64,000 nucleotides of DNA. It comes from Bacteroidales bacterium (GTDB lineage Bacteria; Bacteroidota; Bacteroidia; Bacteroidales; UBA1715). Both the position numbers and the translations under genes were made by a program. Below, piece by piece: positions 7,858 to 17,333 of this stretch. The DNA is taken from positions 62,001-126,000 of the forward strand of contig JADKDL010000013.1 of NCBI GenBank assembly GCA_016714605.1, in the 5' to 3' direction. The notes under the pieces were generated by a model. That model searched no databases. It was not told the DNA's origin and saw only the letters and a list, made by a program, of their open reading frames with translations. The stretch's first letter is position 1. Every line of letters starts with the position of its first letter.

Positions 7858-7915
7858 CCTCCAGCTAAAGCAGGAGGCAATTCAATGAATAGGAATGCGG
7901 CATTAGCCCATTCCC
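7858..7915. repeat. Second copy of 58-bp intergenic box
   Basis: It starts CCTCCAGCTAAAGCAGGAGG (a 5-bp inverted repeat) and continues to GCGGCATTAGCC. It is nearly identical to 2157-2214 in the spacer after the first defence cassette. No gene is supported between 7192 and 8279 apart from these repeats. Confidence 0.85.
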
Positions 7916-7953
7916 CGTTGTGCGAAGCCACTGCTTCCGCGGTGCCCAGTTGG

Positions 7954-8032
7954 GCGAAGCGTCCTCGCTTCGTCCAAGTATTCAATGCTTCTGGCCTGTT
8001 TTATGAAAATGTTTTCTATTTTCTCCACTAAT
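7954..8032. repeat. Left arm of the cassette repeat, isolated copy
   Basis: It matches the first ~80 bp of copies 2 and 3 (CGAAGCG hairpin, then CTTCTGGCCTGTTTTATGAA), then diverges. The AT-rich right part is absent. It lies 248 bp upstream of the broken OlsF-like gene. Confidence 0.85.
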
Positions 8033-8279
8033 TTATTGGCTGCTTTTTCTGTTAAGTTAATGTAAAGTTTAGTCCCAAAATCTAAACCTTTAATTAACAA
8101 TTAAGTTCATATTACTTAACATCAATACACTTATTTTGTATGTATATGGAATGAGTAGTAGCAATGGCTGTTTTCAACAGTGTTTAAATTGCAATTTACC
8201 AAGCATTATTCAAACCTTGATACAACTGCAATAACATGATTACCAACCATAAAATGTTTTAAATTAATTACTTTTTTAT

Positions 8280-10036
8280 ATGGAAAAAATGCTTCTTGAG
8301 CAATTTAATTCAATTGTTAGTTTTAAGAGAATAGGTAAAGATTTATTTGCAAAAAATATTTCTTTGCTTACCAAATCGCTCCTTGCCGATGGTGAGAGCG
8401 ATATAGATGTTATTATTGATACAATTCTCAGTAAGTTATCGGTCGATTTTGAATTCGACCCTTCTGAATTGAAAAATATAGAATCAGATCAACCGGTAAT
8501 TTTCATTTCCAATTACACATTCGGCGGTTTAGAAGAGTTAATTCTATACCGAGTAATTTCTAAATATAAAAAAGACGTAAAGGTCTGGGGAAACAGCGTA
8601 TTGATAAAGCAAGAGGTTTTTGCTCCGGTGTTTATCAATAAATTTGAAACCGTTCAGCTCAAAGACCTAGCTAGTTTTTCTAATAGATATTCAAACCATT
8701 TAAAGGAAGGAAAATCACTAATCGTATTTCCTGCAACGAAAGCATCGCCATATCTGATGGCGAAAAAAGATTTGTAGATTACTCTTGGGATAAAGATCTT
8801 ATGAAATTCGTAAAATCGGCTAATGTGCCCGTTGTCCCTATTTATTTTCACATCAATAAGCAGCAGTATTTACAATTACTTACCGAATTGGTTTTGCTTC
8901 TTAAAGTTTTTAAAATAGAAAAGGAATAAAAAATAATTATAAATATTAGAATTGGTAAAACCATTAGCAAAGAAGAGTAACTACTTAAAACTACAAAATC
9001 TGAATATTCCCGATATTTGAGAGTCAAATTGTATATGTTGGCATGTAAACTTGAAACAGCTCAGTTTTTAAGAAATGTACTTGATAAGTCTAAGAAGCAT
9101 GTGCCCGACGAACTTATAAAACCCGTAGAGCCCGATTTGTTGCGCAAAGATATAGAAGGAATACCTGAAGAGTATAAACTGTTCGACTATAAGGGCTATA
9201 GTGTGTTTTGTGTACCTTTAGATTTCATACCTAGCATCATTATAGAAATAGGTCGTTTGCGCGAAGAAACCTTCAGAGCAGTAGGAGAGGGTACCAACCG
9301 CAGTTTTGATCTAGATTCGTTCGATTTGTATTACGAGCAACTCTTTATCTGGGATAATAATTATAACCAGATAGTTGGAGCATATAGAGTTGGAAAAGGT
9401 AAAGATATAATTGAGCATTACGGAATAAAAGGATTTTACGTAAGTAGTCTGTTTAAGATAGATAAAGCGCTCAGTCCTATGTTTGCCAATTCCATTGAAC
9501 TAGGGCGTTCTTTTGTAGCATTGACCTACCAGAAGCAGTATTTTCCATTGTTTCTACTCTGGCGTGGTATTATGAGTCTACTGCTCAAGAATGAAGACTA
9601 CAGATACTTGACCGGCCCCGTGAGCATAAGCAATAATTTCTCTAAGCTCTCAAAAAGTATGATTGTAGAATTCATCAAATCAAAGTATTTCGATAAAAAT
9701 ATAGCACAGTTTGTAAAACCTCGTAAAGCGTTTAAAATATCGAAAGATATAATACCAGATATCAATACCTTGATGAATACAGACAAGCTAGATATTAATT
9801 TGCTTGATAAAATGATAATAGAGATAGAGTCCAATCAGAAGATGCCCGTACTATTGAAAAAGTATCTCACATTAAATGCCAAAATAGTAGGGTTTAATAT
9901 AGATCCAGATTTCAATGATTGTCTCGACGGACTAATTCTACTCGATATCTTCACAATACCACTCGATGCCTTACTAGCACTTTCAAAAGAGCTACAAGAC
10001 GAAAAAATCATGGAGCGATTTACCAATAAAAATTAG
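8280..10036 (+). pseudogene. olsF: Broken OlsF-like bifunctional ornithine-lipid synthase
   Basis: Two halves of one gene. 8280-8777 encodes a PlsC-like acyltransferase half. Continuing in the +2-shifted frame, the protein resumes after the A-run at 8763-8768 (RFVDYSWDKDLMKFVKSA), then meets in-frame TAA stops at 8927 and 8978 and runs on without another break into 9017-10036, a GNAT-like half (Acetyltransf_5: EETFRAVGEGTNRSFDLDSFD, ELGRSFV). OlsF enzymes join an O-acyltransferase and an N-acyltransferase half to make ornithine lipids. The usual N-terminal acyltransferase NHPxGGxD motif reads NYTFGGLE (Tyr79, Glu85), so the catalytic His and Asp are lost too. One frameshift, two stops and a dead active site argue for true decay. 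The C-terminal half could still be translated. Confidence 0.75.
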
Positions 10037-10085
10037 TGTCTAAATTATGGTAAAAGCCTAACGGAAGCGTATTGTCGATATCGCC

Positions 10086-10113
10086 GTAGAGACGTTGCAT
10101 GCAACGTCTCTAC
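10086..10113. repeat. 28-bp perfect palindrome, GTAGAGACG family
   Basis: The core is identical to 7657-7684, with a similar 5' flank (GTCGATATCGCC). It lies 50 bp after the OlsF-like gene. The remaining bases up to 10347 hold no other recognisable feature. Confidence 0.95.
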
Positions 10114-10347
10114 ACAGGAAAAACACAATACGCCCTCGGTTTGGCATGGGCTGTGATCATAGCCTAACTGTGTAATAAGAGCAAAGGCTGTTAGGCCTTT
10201 GCAACATTGCAACAATAAATTTGTGAGTATTATAGCATTTGTGTATCCTATAAATTGAAAGAAGCAGAATAATTTCACTTAATTCCCATTTATTATTTAC
10301 TTTTGGCATTCTCAATATTTAATAGTCAATTTTTAAATTATATAATT

Positions 10348-11436
10348 ATGAAATTTATTTTTTTGTCAATATTAGTAGCGCTCACCTTATCAACAGCAGC
10401 ACAGCAGATAAAGTTCGATGTTTTGGAATATGATTTTGGAGTTATCAAAGAAGAAGATGGTAAGAAAATCTGTGTTTTTTCCTATAAAAACGCTGGTAAA
10501 TCTGCTCTGTTAATTAATAAAATAGGAACTTCTTGCGGATGCACACAAGTAGCATATCCGAAAGAAGCAATTGAAAAAGGGAAAAAGGGAGTTTTGACTT
10601 TAGAATTTAATCCCTTAAACAGACCAGGGCAATTTGCAAAGACTATAACCGTTTACACTAATTCAACGAAAGATTCCTTGGTGATTCTTACCGTTAAAGG
10701 AACGGTATTGCCTAAACCAAAATCATTTGAAGAAACATTTATACACCAATTAGGAATAATCAGGACAGACAAGGATAGAATAGATTTTAATAAAATACCT
10801 TATACCGATGAGGTTTTTGATACCATGAAGCTCTTTAACCCTACCGATTCTGTTTTGAATATAAGTTTTGAACAAGTACCCTCTCATATTGAAATAAAGG
10901 CAATTCCGGCACAATTAGCACCTGCCAAAGAAGGAATTATAGTAGTGAAATTTAACGCATTGTTGAAGAATGATTTTGGCGTTGTACGAGATCGTATTTA
11001 TGTAAAATATAGCAATGCAGAAACTGCACAAACCCGTCTTTACGTAAATGCAGAAATTGTAGACGATTTTTCGAAATGGACACCAGAGCAAATAAAGAAT
11101 GCACCACATATTGCTTTCGACAAGAAAGAATTTGTGTTTGACACCTTAGTTCAAGGCAATTCAATATCTACAAAGTTTACCTTCTCAAACACCGGTAAAA
11201 CAGATTTGATTATAAGAAAAACACGAGCAAGCTGTGGATGTACAGCAACAAGTCCGAGTAAAAGTGTAATACCTCCTGGCGAAAGTGCCGAAATAGATGT
11301 AACGTTTAATACATCGGGCAAACACGGAAAGCAACACAAAACTATTACAGTAATAGCAAATGACCCCAATAGTCCAGAGACAAATTTAGCTATTAAAGGC
11401 TTTGTTTCTGTGCCTAATTCGCCAGGGACACATTAA
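10348..11436 (+). CDS. DUF1573 protein with two Cys-motif Ig-like domains
   Basis: A 362-residue exported protein. The ATG at 10348 is chosen because it gives a clean signal peptide (MKFIFLSILVALTLSTAAQQ); an upstream in-frame TTG at 10303 would put 15 extra residues before it. Two DUF1573 units with the SCGCT signature are visible, one near residues 20-125 (GTSCGCTQVAYP) and one near 265-360 (RASCGCTATSPSK), with a more divergent Ig-like stretch between them. DUF1573 domains resemble ASH/MSP immunoglobulin-like folds and are common in periplasmic and surface proteins of Bacteroidota; their role is unknown. The gene appears monocistronic. Confidence 0.85.
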   Translation: MKFIFLSILVALTLSTAAQQIKFDVLEYDFGVIKEEDGKKICVFSYKNAGKSALLINKIGTSCGCTQVAYPKEAIEKGKKGVLTLEFNPLNRPGQFAKTITVYTNSTKDSLVILTVKGTVLPKPKSFEETFIHQLGIIRTDKDRIDFNKIPYTDEVFDTMKLFNPTDSVLNISFEQVPSHIEIKAIPAQLAPAKEGIIVVKFNALLKNDFGVVRDRIYVKYSNAETAQTRLYVNAEIVDDFSKWTPEQIKNAPHIAFDKKEFVFDTLVQGNSISTKFTFSNTGKTDLIIRKTRASCGCTATSPSKSVIPPGESAEIDVTFNTSGKHGKQHKTITVIANDPNSPETNLAIKGFVSVPNSPGTH

Positions 11437-11481
11437 CGTAGCTAAATAATTGTGAAGGTTTGCTATTTGAGCTCCCGTTTG

Positions 11482-11524
11482 GCGAAGCGTCCTCGCTTCG
11501 TCAAAGTATTCAAGGCCTCTGGCT
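11482..11524. repeat. Short fragment of the cassette-repeat left arm
   Basis: It begins GCGAAGCGTCCTCGCTTCGT and continues to AAGGCCTCTGGC, matching the start of the repeats at 2516 and 3421, then stops. Confidence 0.8.
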
Positions 11525-11551
11525 CAATGTAATTAAGTTAAGAGAATATTT

Positions 11552-11685
11552 CATTGCCGTTGGTTTTAACCAACGGAATTAATTCAGGGAAAACCAATGG
11601 GCTTTAGCCCAATTTATACTCCGTTATTTGGCTAAAGCCAAATATTTTATATATTTTGTTCCGTCAGCTAAAGCAGACGGCAATG
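11552..11685. repeat. Closed multi-hairpin intergenic element
   Basis: An outer stem CATTGCCGT (11552-11560) / ACGGCAATG (11677-11685) encloses successive small hairpins: GTTGG-tttta-CCAAC, TGGGCT-tt-AGCCCA, TTGGCT-aa-AGCCAA and CGTC/GACG. The whole folds as a branched RNA or cruciform. No coding frame. The rest of 11437-11892 holds only weak inverted repeats. Confidence 0.75.
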
Positions 11686-11892
11686 AAAAGCATAACTTAA
11701 TGACATTAGGTGCGAGTTGGTAGCTGATACCCAACATTTAGCTATGTTAGCGTTTGGGTTGCAACCACGAAGTGCTCAGCTAAGTTAAACCAAAACGAGC
11801 GAGGGTTTCTTTTGTAATAAAAAATACAGAAAATGTATTACTTGTAAACAATGCTTCGGTCTAACATACCTTATTTTAAATAGTTTTAGATA

Positions 11893-11926
11893 ATAAAAAA
11901 GGGGCGCATCTGCGCCCCTTTTTTAT
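11893..11926. terminator. Bidirectional terminator
   Basis: GGGGCGCA-tc-TGCGCCCC flanked by an A-run on the left and a T-run on the right. It abuts the stop of glnK on the minus strand. Confidence 0.92.
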
Positions 11927-12268
11927 TTAAATTGCTTCCGAACCTCTCTCTTCGGTTCGTATTCTTATACACTCTTCGAGGTTGGTAATAAAAATTTTAC
12001 CATCGCCTGCCGAGTCTGTAGACGTTTTTGCTGCTTTTAAGATAGCTTTTACCGTAGGTTCTACAAAATTATCATTCACCGCTATTTCAATTCTTATCTT
12101 AGGAATCAAACCGGGAATTACTTTTTTACCGCGGTAAATCTCCACTTCCCTTTGTCTGCCGTGACCAGATACCTTTGATACAGTTATCCTTTCTATTTCA
12201 CTCTCTATGAGAGACTCTCTTACTTGTTCGAGCTGTGTCTCTCGTATAATTGCTGTAATTAATTTCAT
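11927..12268 (-). CDS. glnK: PII nitrogen-regulatory protein (GlnK)
   Basis: A 113-residue PII protein with the typical MKLITAIIR start, a T-loop region from about 35 to 52, and the SAGDGKIFI B-loop (the ATP-binding GDGK) near 87-95. PII trimers sense 2-oxoglutarate, ATP and ADP and block Amt channels through the T-loop. The T-loop reads GHGRQREVEIYRGKKVIPG: Tyr45 of YRG is present but the Tyr51 uridylylation site (usually YRGAEY) is missing, so control by GlnD-type uridylylation is unlikely. It lies 95 bp downstream of amt on the same strand, the classic amt-glnK pair. Confidence 0.95.
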   Translation of the reverse strand: MKLITAIIRETQLEQVRESLIESEIERITVSKVSGHGRQREVEIYRGKKVIPGLIPKIRIEIAVNDNFVEPTVKAILKAAKTSTDSAGDGKIFITNLEECIRIRTEERGSEAI

Positions 12269-12363
12269 TGTTCTGATTTTTTAAATTATCACTCTCTAAC
12301 TATTAAAGTGTACTAATATAAACAAATGTTCTTAAAAATATTTGAGAATAAATGAATTTGTAC

Positions 12364-13656
12364 TTAACTAGGATTTACCATTCCATAACCATCTTCGCCA
12401 TGGTAAGCATTATCTAGACCTTTCATTTCTTCATCTTTTGTAGATTTAAGACCCACTGTTTTGTCTACCAAGAAAATAATAATGAGTGTGAGTACCGCAG
12501 CATATACTATTGCTATACCAACAGCAAGAGCTTGTATGCCCAATTGTGAGAATATTTCAGAACCTGTATGAGTACCTCTCATGAAAAACACTAAGATAAG
12601 TGCACCAACAATACCACCCATTCCATGTATTCCAAAAGCATCAAGAGAATCATCATATCCTAGTTTGTCTTTTAAAATCACAGCCAAATAACATATAAGT
12701 GATGCAATTGCACCTAAAGCTATAGCGCCTATAGGTTGAACAATTCCGGCTGCTGGAGTTATTGCCACTAGTCCGGCAAGTATTCCTGATACAAAACCTA
12801 GAGCAGTAGATTTTCCTTGGTGTATTCCTTCTACAAGCAACCAAGTTATAGCTCCTGTTGCTGCTGCAATTTGCGTTACGGTAAGTGCCTGTGCTGTACT
12901 TAGTCCGCTTGTTACACTACTACCAGCATTGAATCCAAACCAACCTACCCAAAGCAGACCAGCTCCAATCATCGTCATTACAAGGTTATTCGGACTAATA
13001 GGTGTCTTAGGATAGCCTCTTCTTGCACCTAAATAAATAGCTGCAACCAAACCACTTACTCCGGCAGAAATATGAACTACTGTTCCACCTGCAAAGTCTA
13101 TTGCTGCAAGTTTAAATAGAAAACCATCTGTAGCCCAAACCCAATGACATAATGGGTTATAAACAATTAATCCCCATAATGCAATAAAAACAACATAGCC
13201 TTTAAATTTAACTCTTTCTGCAAATGCACCTGCAATAAGCGCAGGGGTTATAATTGCAAATTTAGCTTGAAACATTGAGAATACATATTCGGGTATTCCA
13301 TTTGCCATTATAGACTCATCAATACCTGATAGAAACAAATAGTCGCTGTTCCAACCAAACCAACCACCTAATACACTAGGACCAAAACTCATAGAGTAGC
13401 CTACAGTTGTCCACATAAGTGTCATAATTCCCATTGCTGCAAAACTGTGCATCATGGTGCCAAGTACGTTTTTCGATCTTACAAGTCCGCCATAAAACAT
13501 TGCCAACCCCGGTACCATAAGGAGTACCAGTGCGGTAGATGTTAGCATCCATGCAGTAGAGCCCGTGTCTATAGTAGGTGTTGCTTGCCCAAAAGCTTGA
13601 ATACCTACCATACCAAATAAAATTAATAATAATGCAATTTTTCCTTTGTTTTTCAT
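12364..13656 (-). CDS. amt: Ammonium transporter Amt
   Basis: A 430-residue AmtB/Rh-family channel with a signal-like N-terminus (GKIALLLILFGMVGIQAFGQ), then the conserved ALVLLMVPGLAMFYGGLVRSKN and about eleven hydrophobic segments. The pore His residues are in GGTVVHI and GIHGMGGI. It conducts ammonium/ammonia across the inner membrane and is gated by the downstream PII protein. The ATG at 13656 is preferred over a TTG nine bases upstream. The C-terminal tail (KDEEMKGLDNAYHGEDGYGMVN) carries the family's conserved GLD-xx-xHGE-xxY motif that interacts with GlnK. Confidence 0.96.
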   Translation of the reverse strand: MKNKGKIALLLILFGMVGIQAFGQATPTIDTGSTAWMLTSTALVLLMVPGLAMFYGGLVRSKNVLGTMMHSFAAMGIMTLMWTTVGYSMSFGPSVLGGWFGWNSDYLFLSGIDESIMANGIPEYVFSMFQAKFAIITPALIAGAFAERVKFKGYVVFIALWGLIVYNPLCHWVWATDGFLFKLAAIDFAGGTVVHISAGVSGLVAAIYLGARRGYPKTPISPNNLVMTMIGAGLLWVGWFGFNAGSSVTSGLSTAQALTVTQIAAATGAITWLLVEGIHQGKSTALGFVSGILAGLVAITPAAGIVQPIGAIALGAIASLICYLAVILKDKLGYDDSLDAFGIHGMGGIVGALILVFFMRGTHTGSEIFSQLGIQALAVGIAIVYAAVLTLIIIFLVDKTVGLKSTKDEEMKGLDNAYHGEDGYGMVNPS

Positions 13657-13922
13657 TTTAACCAATTTTGATTAGTAATGCAGCAAAAGTAATAAGAATA
13701 CTACTAAGTGATTTACTCAAAAAAATTGCTAATCTCTCCAGTTAACTTTTATCAGATTTTGGTTTTAAACGGTAGGAAATCTTAAAAAAAACGATAGTTT
13801 ACTGGCTTATAATTTTTGAAAATTAAGAGATAGTTTTTTGTAAATGAATGTGGTAAGAGTTTGTTTTATGCAGATAATAGAAGTTTACGGATCTTTCTAA
13901 TTTATTGACAAAGTTTTATAAA

Positions 13923-13963
13923 CAAAAAAAGCTGCTAAGACCCAAAGGTACTGTTAGCAGCTT
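13923..13963 (-). terminator. Terminator downstream of plsY
   Basis: Stem AGCTGCTAA/TTAGCAGCT with a 15-nt loop, followed on the minus strand by seven T. The rest of 13657-14025 is the AT-rich upstream region of amt, where no clear -7 box could be fixed. Confidence 0.85.
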
Positions 13964-14025
13964 AAATTTTATTGTAGGTCAAGTATAATACTAAATAGTA
14001 TACTTTTGACTTATGCCTTTATTTT

Positions 14026-14664
14026 TTATTTCTTTCTTCTAAGAGAAATATTTGCCTTACTTTCTTCTTTTTTCAAAAGTCGCTCAATATTTTTGTGATG
14101 TGTAAATAATAAAAGAACTGCAATCACAATTGAAAAAATCATAAGTGAAATTATTGGCGTTTTAAAAATCAAAATCACCATAATTGGAAATGAAACTCCT
14201 GCAATTATTGAACTCAAAGAAACATATTTTGAAATAAATAATGAAATTAAAAAAATTCCTATTGCAAACATACCCGGTATAGGGGTTATTGCTAGTATCA
14301 CACCCAAAAGCGCTGCTACTCCTTTGCCACCTTTAAAGCCTTCATATATAGGGAAAATATGCCCTATTACGCTTAAACTCCCAAGCAACAATTGTACATT
14401 CACATATTCTTTAGTGCCTTGTAATAGTGTGTCAGAAAAAACCACTAATGAACTAGCCAAAAATCCTTTAAATATGTCAAAAATCAAAACAGGAATTCCT
14501 GCTTTTGTACCTAAAACTCTAAATGTGTTTGTGGCTCCTGCGTTTCCGCTGCCATGTTCTCGGATGTCTATTTTATAAAAAATTTTTCCTATCCATACTG
14601 CTGTAGGTATAGAACCCAGTAAATAAGCAATTACTGAAAAGCAAACAATTGTAAAAATTTCCAT
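14026..14664 (-). CDS. plsY: Glycerol-3-phosphate acyltransferase PlsY
   Basis: A 212-residue integral membrane protein that acylates glycerol-3-phosphate with acyl-phosphate, the first committed step of phospholipid synthesis. The three PlsY motifs are visible: LLGSIPTAVWIGK (16-28), HGSGNAGATNTFRVLG (37-52) and GHIFPIYEGFKGGKGVA (about 101-117). Five or so hydrophobic helices follow the family plan; the Lys/Arg-rich tail is normal. Monocistronic, with its own terminator downstream. Confidence 0.96.
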   Translation of the reverse strand: MEIFTIVCFSVIAYLLGSIPTAVWIGKIFYKIDIREHGSGNAGATNTFRVLGTKAGIPVLIFDIFKGFLASSLVVFSDTLLQGTKEYVNVQLLLGSLSVIGHIFPIYEGFKGGKGVAALLGVILAITPIPGMFAIGIFLISLFISKYVSLSSIIAGVSFPIMVILIFKTPIISLMIFSIVIAVLLLFTHHKNIERLLKKEESKANISLRRKK

Positions 14665-14967
14665 ATTTTTAATTTCCTTAAATCTTATACAAAATTGTAA
14701 AAAAAATTAAATTTCCAATAGCATTTTCATAAAAAATACGTGTTTTTCTTAGGTGATATTTGTTAATGTTTAGATTGTTTAATTTTATTGCTAATTATTT
14801 GTAAGGAATTAGGGAGTAATATTAATTTATTGTAAAATATTATTCTTATTCAATATATAATGTTGTTTAGTTAATATATAATTGAATTTAATGTAATAAA
14901 GTTGGGAAAGTTAAGGTTTTAAAATGCACTATGGTTTTAACAATTATATAAAATTTTATGACGTTAT

Positions 14968-15038
14968 AAAACCTTATTTTTTGTTTAACCTTAGTAGAAA
15001 TGTAAAGAATAAAAATTCTAAACCTTATTACCTTATTG
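14968..15038 (+). repeat. CCTTA-repeat element, copy a
   Basis: AAACCTTATT, then AACCTTAGTAGAAAT, then AACCTTATTACCTTATT with short variable spacers. The same order is found at 30092-30166 and in an inverted pair at 30863-31001. It sits in the 489-bp gap upstream of plsY, which shows nothing else recognisable. Confidence 0.8.
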
Positions 15039-15153
15039 ATAATTAATACAATATGTAAATTTACTTAACTCAACGACATTGATTCCATATATATAATATA
15101 AAAAGAGTTCTTTCATTAAACCCATATTTTATATTATTTATTGTGTAATACCA

Positions 15154-16938
15154 CTAAGAAAGTTTAAAGCCAATTACCAAAATATCATCTAGTTGTTTAT
15201 TATTATCTCCCATCCATTCCAGCAAAGTGCTTTTTAGAATTTGTTTTTGTTCATTCATTGGTTGTGATGAAATTTTAAACAGTAAATCTCTGAAATTCTT
15301 AGACATAAATTTCTGACCATCCTTACCTCCAAACTGATCTTGGTAGCCATCAGAGAATAGGTAAAAACTTGTGGGAGCATCAGCATAAGAGATAGTGTGC
15401 ATTTTATAAGGCGATCGTTTTTTTAGCTGCGAACCACCAATAGGGAAGGTGTCTCCCTTTATTACATTTATTTCATTATTTTTTATATACACGAGCGGAT
15501 TTTTTGCCCCTGCAAAATCTACAGTTTTTGATTCTTTATTAATCCTGCATATTGCCATGTCCATACCATCCTTGTTGTCGGTCTGTTGTTGTCTTAACTC
15601 TCTTGATATTCCAATATGCATAATATCAAGTATTTTATGAGGATCTGTTATTTCATTACTAACTATTTGTTCCAGTAGATTAAACCCAAGTAGCGACATA
15701 AAAGCACCCGGCACACCATGTCCGGTACAATCTACCGCAGTTATAATCAAGGAGTCAGATATAAGGCTTTTCTGACCTATACATTGCTGTACATAAGACT
15801 TGTATGCAGCATAATCGAACCAAAAGAAATCGCCACTTACTAAATCTCTCGGACTAAAAAATATAAATGACTCAGGCAATAAATCTACCAAGCGTTCTTG
15901 ATTTGGGAGCATTGCCTTTTGAATTCGCTGTGCGTACGTTATACTTTTTGTAATATCTATATTTTTCTTTTTAATAATTTCTTGGCTCAGCAAAATTTCT
16001 TTGTTTTGATTGGCAAGTAAATTATTTATTTTTCTTTTAGCCTGATTGCTTTTTAAAACAAACAGAGCAAACAAAATTGTTAAAATCAAGCCCCCAATAA
16101 TAAACCCTTGCATTATTCTTTTGCTATGAAGCTCAGCTTCTAGCGCCTTTTGAGCCAATTCTTTATTTTGAAGTTCAATTTTTTGTTTGATTGAAATTTT
16201 TCTACTTTCTTCTAGTTTCTGTTGATTTATTTCCAAACTTCCTTCTACTTCTTTTTGTTTTTGTTTGGCTTTGCTTACCTCAGAGTTTGCTTGATTTATT
16301 TTTTCGTTATTTTGTTTCTCTTGTTCTTTTAAATGTTCTTTTTGAAGATGTTTTTCAAAAGTAGCATAGAGATTAAAATACTCCATAGATTTATCATTCT
16401 CACCTACTTTTTCATAGCATTCAGAAAGTACACCATAGCAGTTTTTTATAAGTTTCAAGTCGTTAATAGTCTTTGCTATTTCAAGAGCTTTTTCTATACT
16501 TTCAATACCTTCATAAAAACGCGAGAGCTTTTGCAAAGTAACTCCTATATTAATATGTGTTGCTGCAATTTGCCTTTTCTCATTAAAATCTTCAGCCATT
16601 CTCAAAGCCTTCTTAAAATAGACTAAAGCAGTTTCATACTGATAAGCGTCTGTCTGAATTGCAGCAATATTTAAATAGATATTCATTTTTGCATTTTGAT
16701 TACCTATCTGAGAATTTATTACAAAAGATTTCTCAAAAGTATTGTGAGCCTTCTGATATTCTTTCTCCTCCCAATAGTAATATGCCAATTTATTAAGATA
16801 TTCAGCTTGTTTTAGTTGATTACCATTTTTCTCTTCTTGAGCAATTTTTGCCAGTAAATCAGGTTCTGTCTGGCTTTTTAATAATAATGAGGAGATGGAG
16901 AAAAATAGTAATAGTACAAATCTATATTTGATAGCCAT
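15154..16938 (-). CDS. TPR sensor with SpoIIE/PP2C phosphatase domain
   Basis: A 594-residue protein. Order: signal peptide (MAIKYRFVLLLFFSISSLLLKSQ), TPR repeats (about 25-200), a long coiled coil, one membrane helix (GFIIGGLILTILFALFVL), a second coiled coil, and a cytoplasmic PP2C/SpoIIE domain (about 340-594). Metal-site motifs are present: SGDFFWFDY, AVDCTGHGVPGAFM, DNKDGMDMA and FSDGYQDQFGG. This suggests a periplasmic or lipid-anchored TPR input controlling a serine phosphatase inside the cell, as in Bacteroidota partner-switching regulators. No anti-sigma partner lies nearby. Monocistronic. Confidence 0.9.
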   Translation of the reverse strand: MAIKYRFVLLLFFSISSLLLKSQTEPDLLAKIAQEEKNGNQLKQAEYLNKLAYYYWEEKEYQKAHNTFEKSFVINSQIGNQNAKMNIYLNIAAIQTDAYQYETALVYFKKALRMAEDFNEKRQIAATHINIGVTLQKLSRFYEGIESIEKALEIAKTINDLKLIKNCYGVLSECYEKVGENDKSMEYFNLYATFEKHLQKEHLKEQEKQNNEKINQANSEVSKAKQKQKEVEGSLEINQQKLEESRKISIKQKIELQNKELAQKALEAELHSKRIMQGFIIGGLILTILFALFVLKSNQAKRKINNLLANQNKEILLSQEIIKKKNIDITKSITYAQRIQKAMLPNQERLVDLLPESFIFFSPRDLVSGDFFWFDYAAYKSYVQQCIGQKSLISDSLIITAVDCTGHGVPGAFMSLLGFNLLEQIVSNEITDPHKILDIMHIGISRELRQQQTDNKDGMDMAICRINKESKTVDFAGAKNPLVYIKNNEINVIKGDTFPIGGSQLKKRSPYKMHTISYADAPTSFYLFSDGYQDQFGGKDGQKFMSKNFRDLLFKISSQPMNEQKQILKSTLLEWMGDNNKQLDDILVIGFKLS

Positions 16939-17237
16939 TTTTTTAGTTTTTTATTTTTTTCTAATATATCAAATTCTAAAAAACGAGAATTATCGTTAAA
17001 GAGTCTTTTAAAATCTGTTTTTTGCTTAGTTTAAATCTTAATCTAATTAATGCACTAAAGTATAAACTTTTTAATTTTATGTGTTTATTTTTAATTTATT
17101 TTTTAAAAACATTTAAAAAATAATGCACAAAGTATGAAATACAATTATAATATAAATATTTATTTAAATTTAAGTTTCATGTAATTAAATAGTTACGATG
17201 TTTTGACTTTTTTTTTTACTTTTTTACATGAAAAAAC

Positions 17238-17267
17238 TTGACAATAATTGAAAAATGACTATATTTG
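17238..17267 (+). promoter_or_regulatory. Promoter of the tRNA cluster
   Basis: TTG (17238-17240), a 19-bp spacer, then TATATTTG (17260-17267): a good match to the Bacteroidota -33/-7 pattern, 66 bp upstream of tRNA-Thr. The rest of the 395-bp gap from 16939 is AT-rich and featureless. Confidence 0.8.
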
Positions 17268-17333
17268 CATCGCCTTTTAAAAAGGTAAGTGTTCTTAAAA
17301 AGTATCGAAAATAATTAGTTAAAATATAGTATT

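Noticed and set aside
8927..8980. Reading the two TAA codons in the OlsF-like gene as recoding
   Set aside because: A frameshift and lost catalytic residues nearby make decay simpler; no recoding signal is apparent and TAA is used as a normal stop elsewhere.
10045..10278. 77-residue minus-strand frame over the palindrome at 10086
   Set aside because: Its sequence translates the palindrome and flanks; the same peptide piece appears at every palindrome copy.
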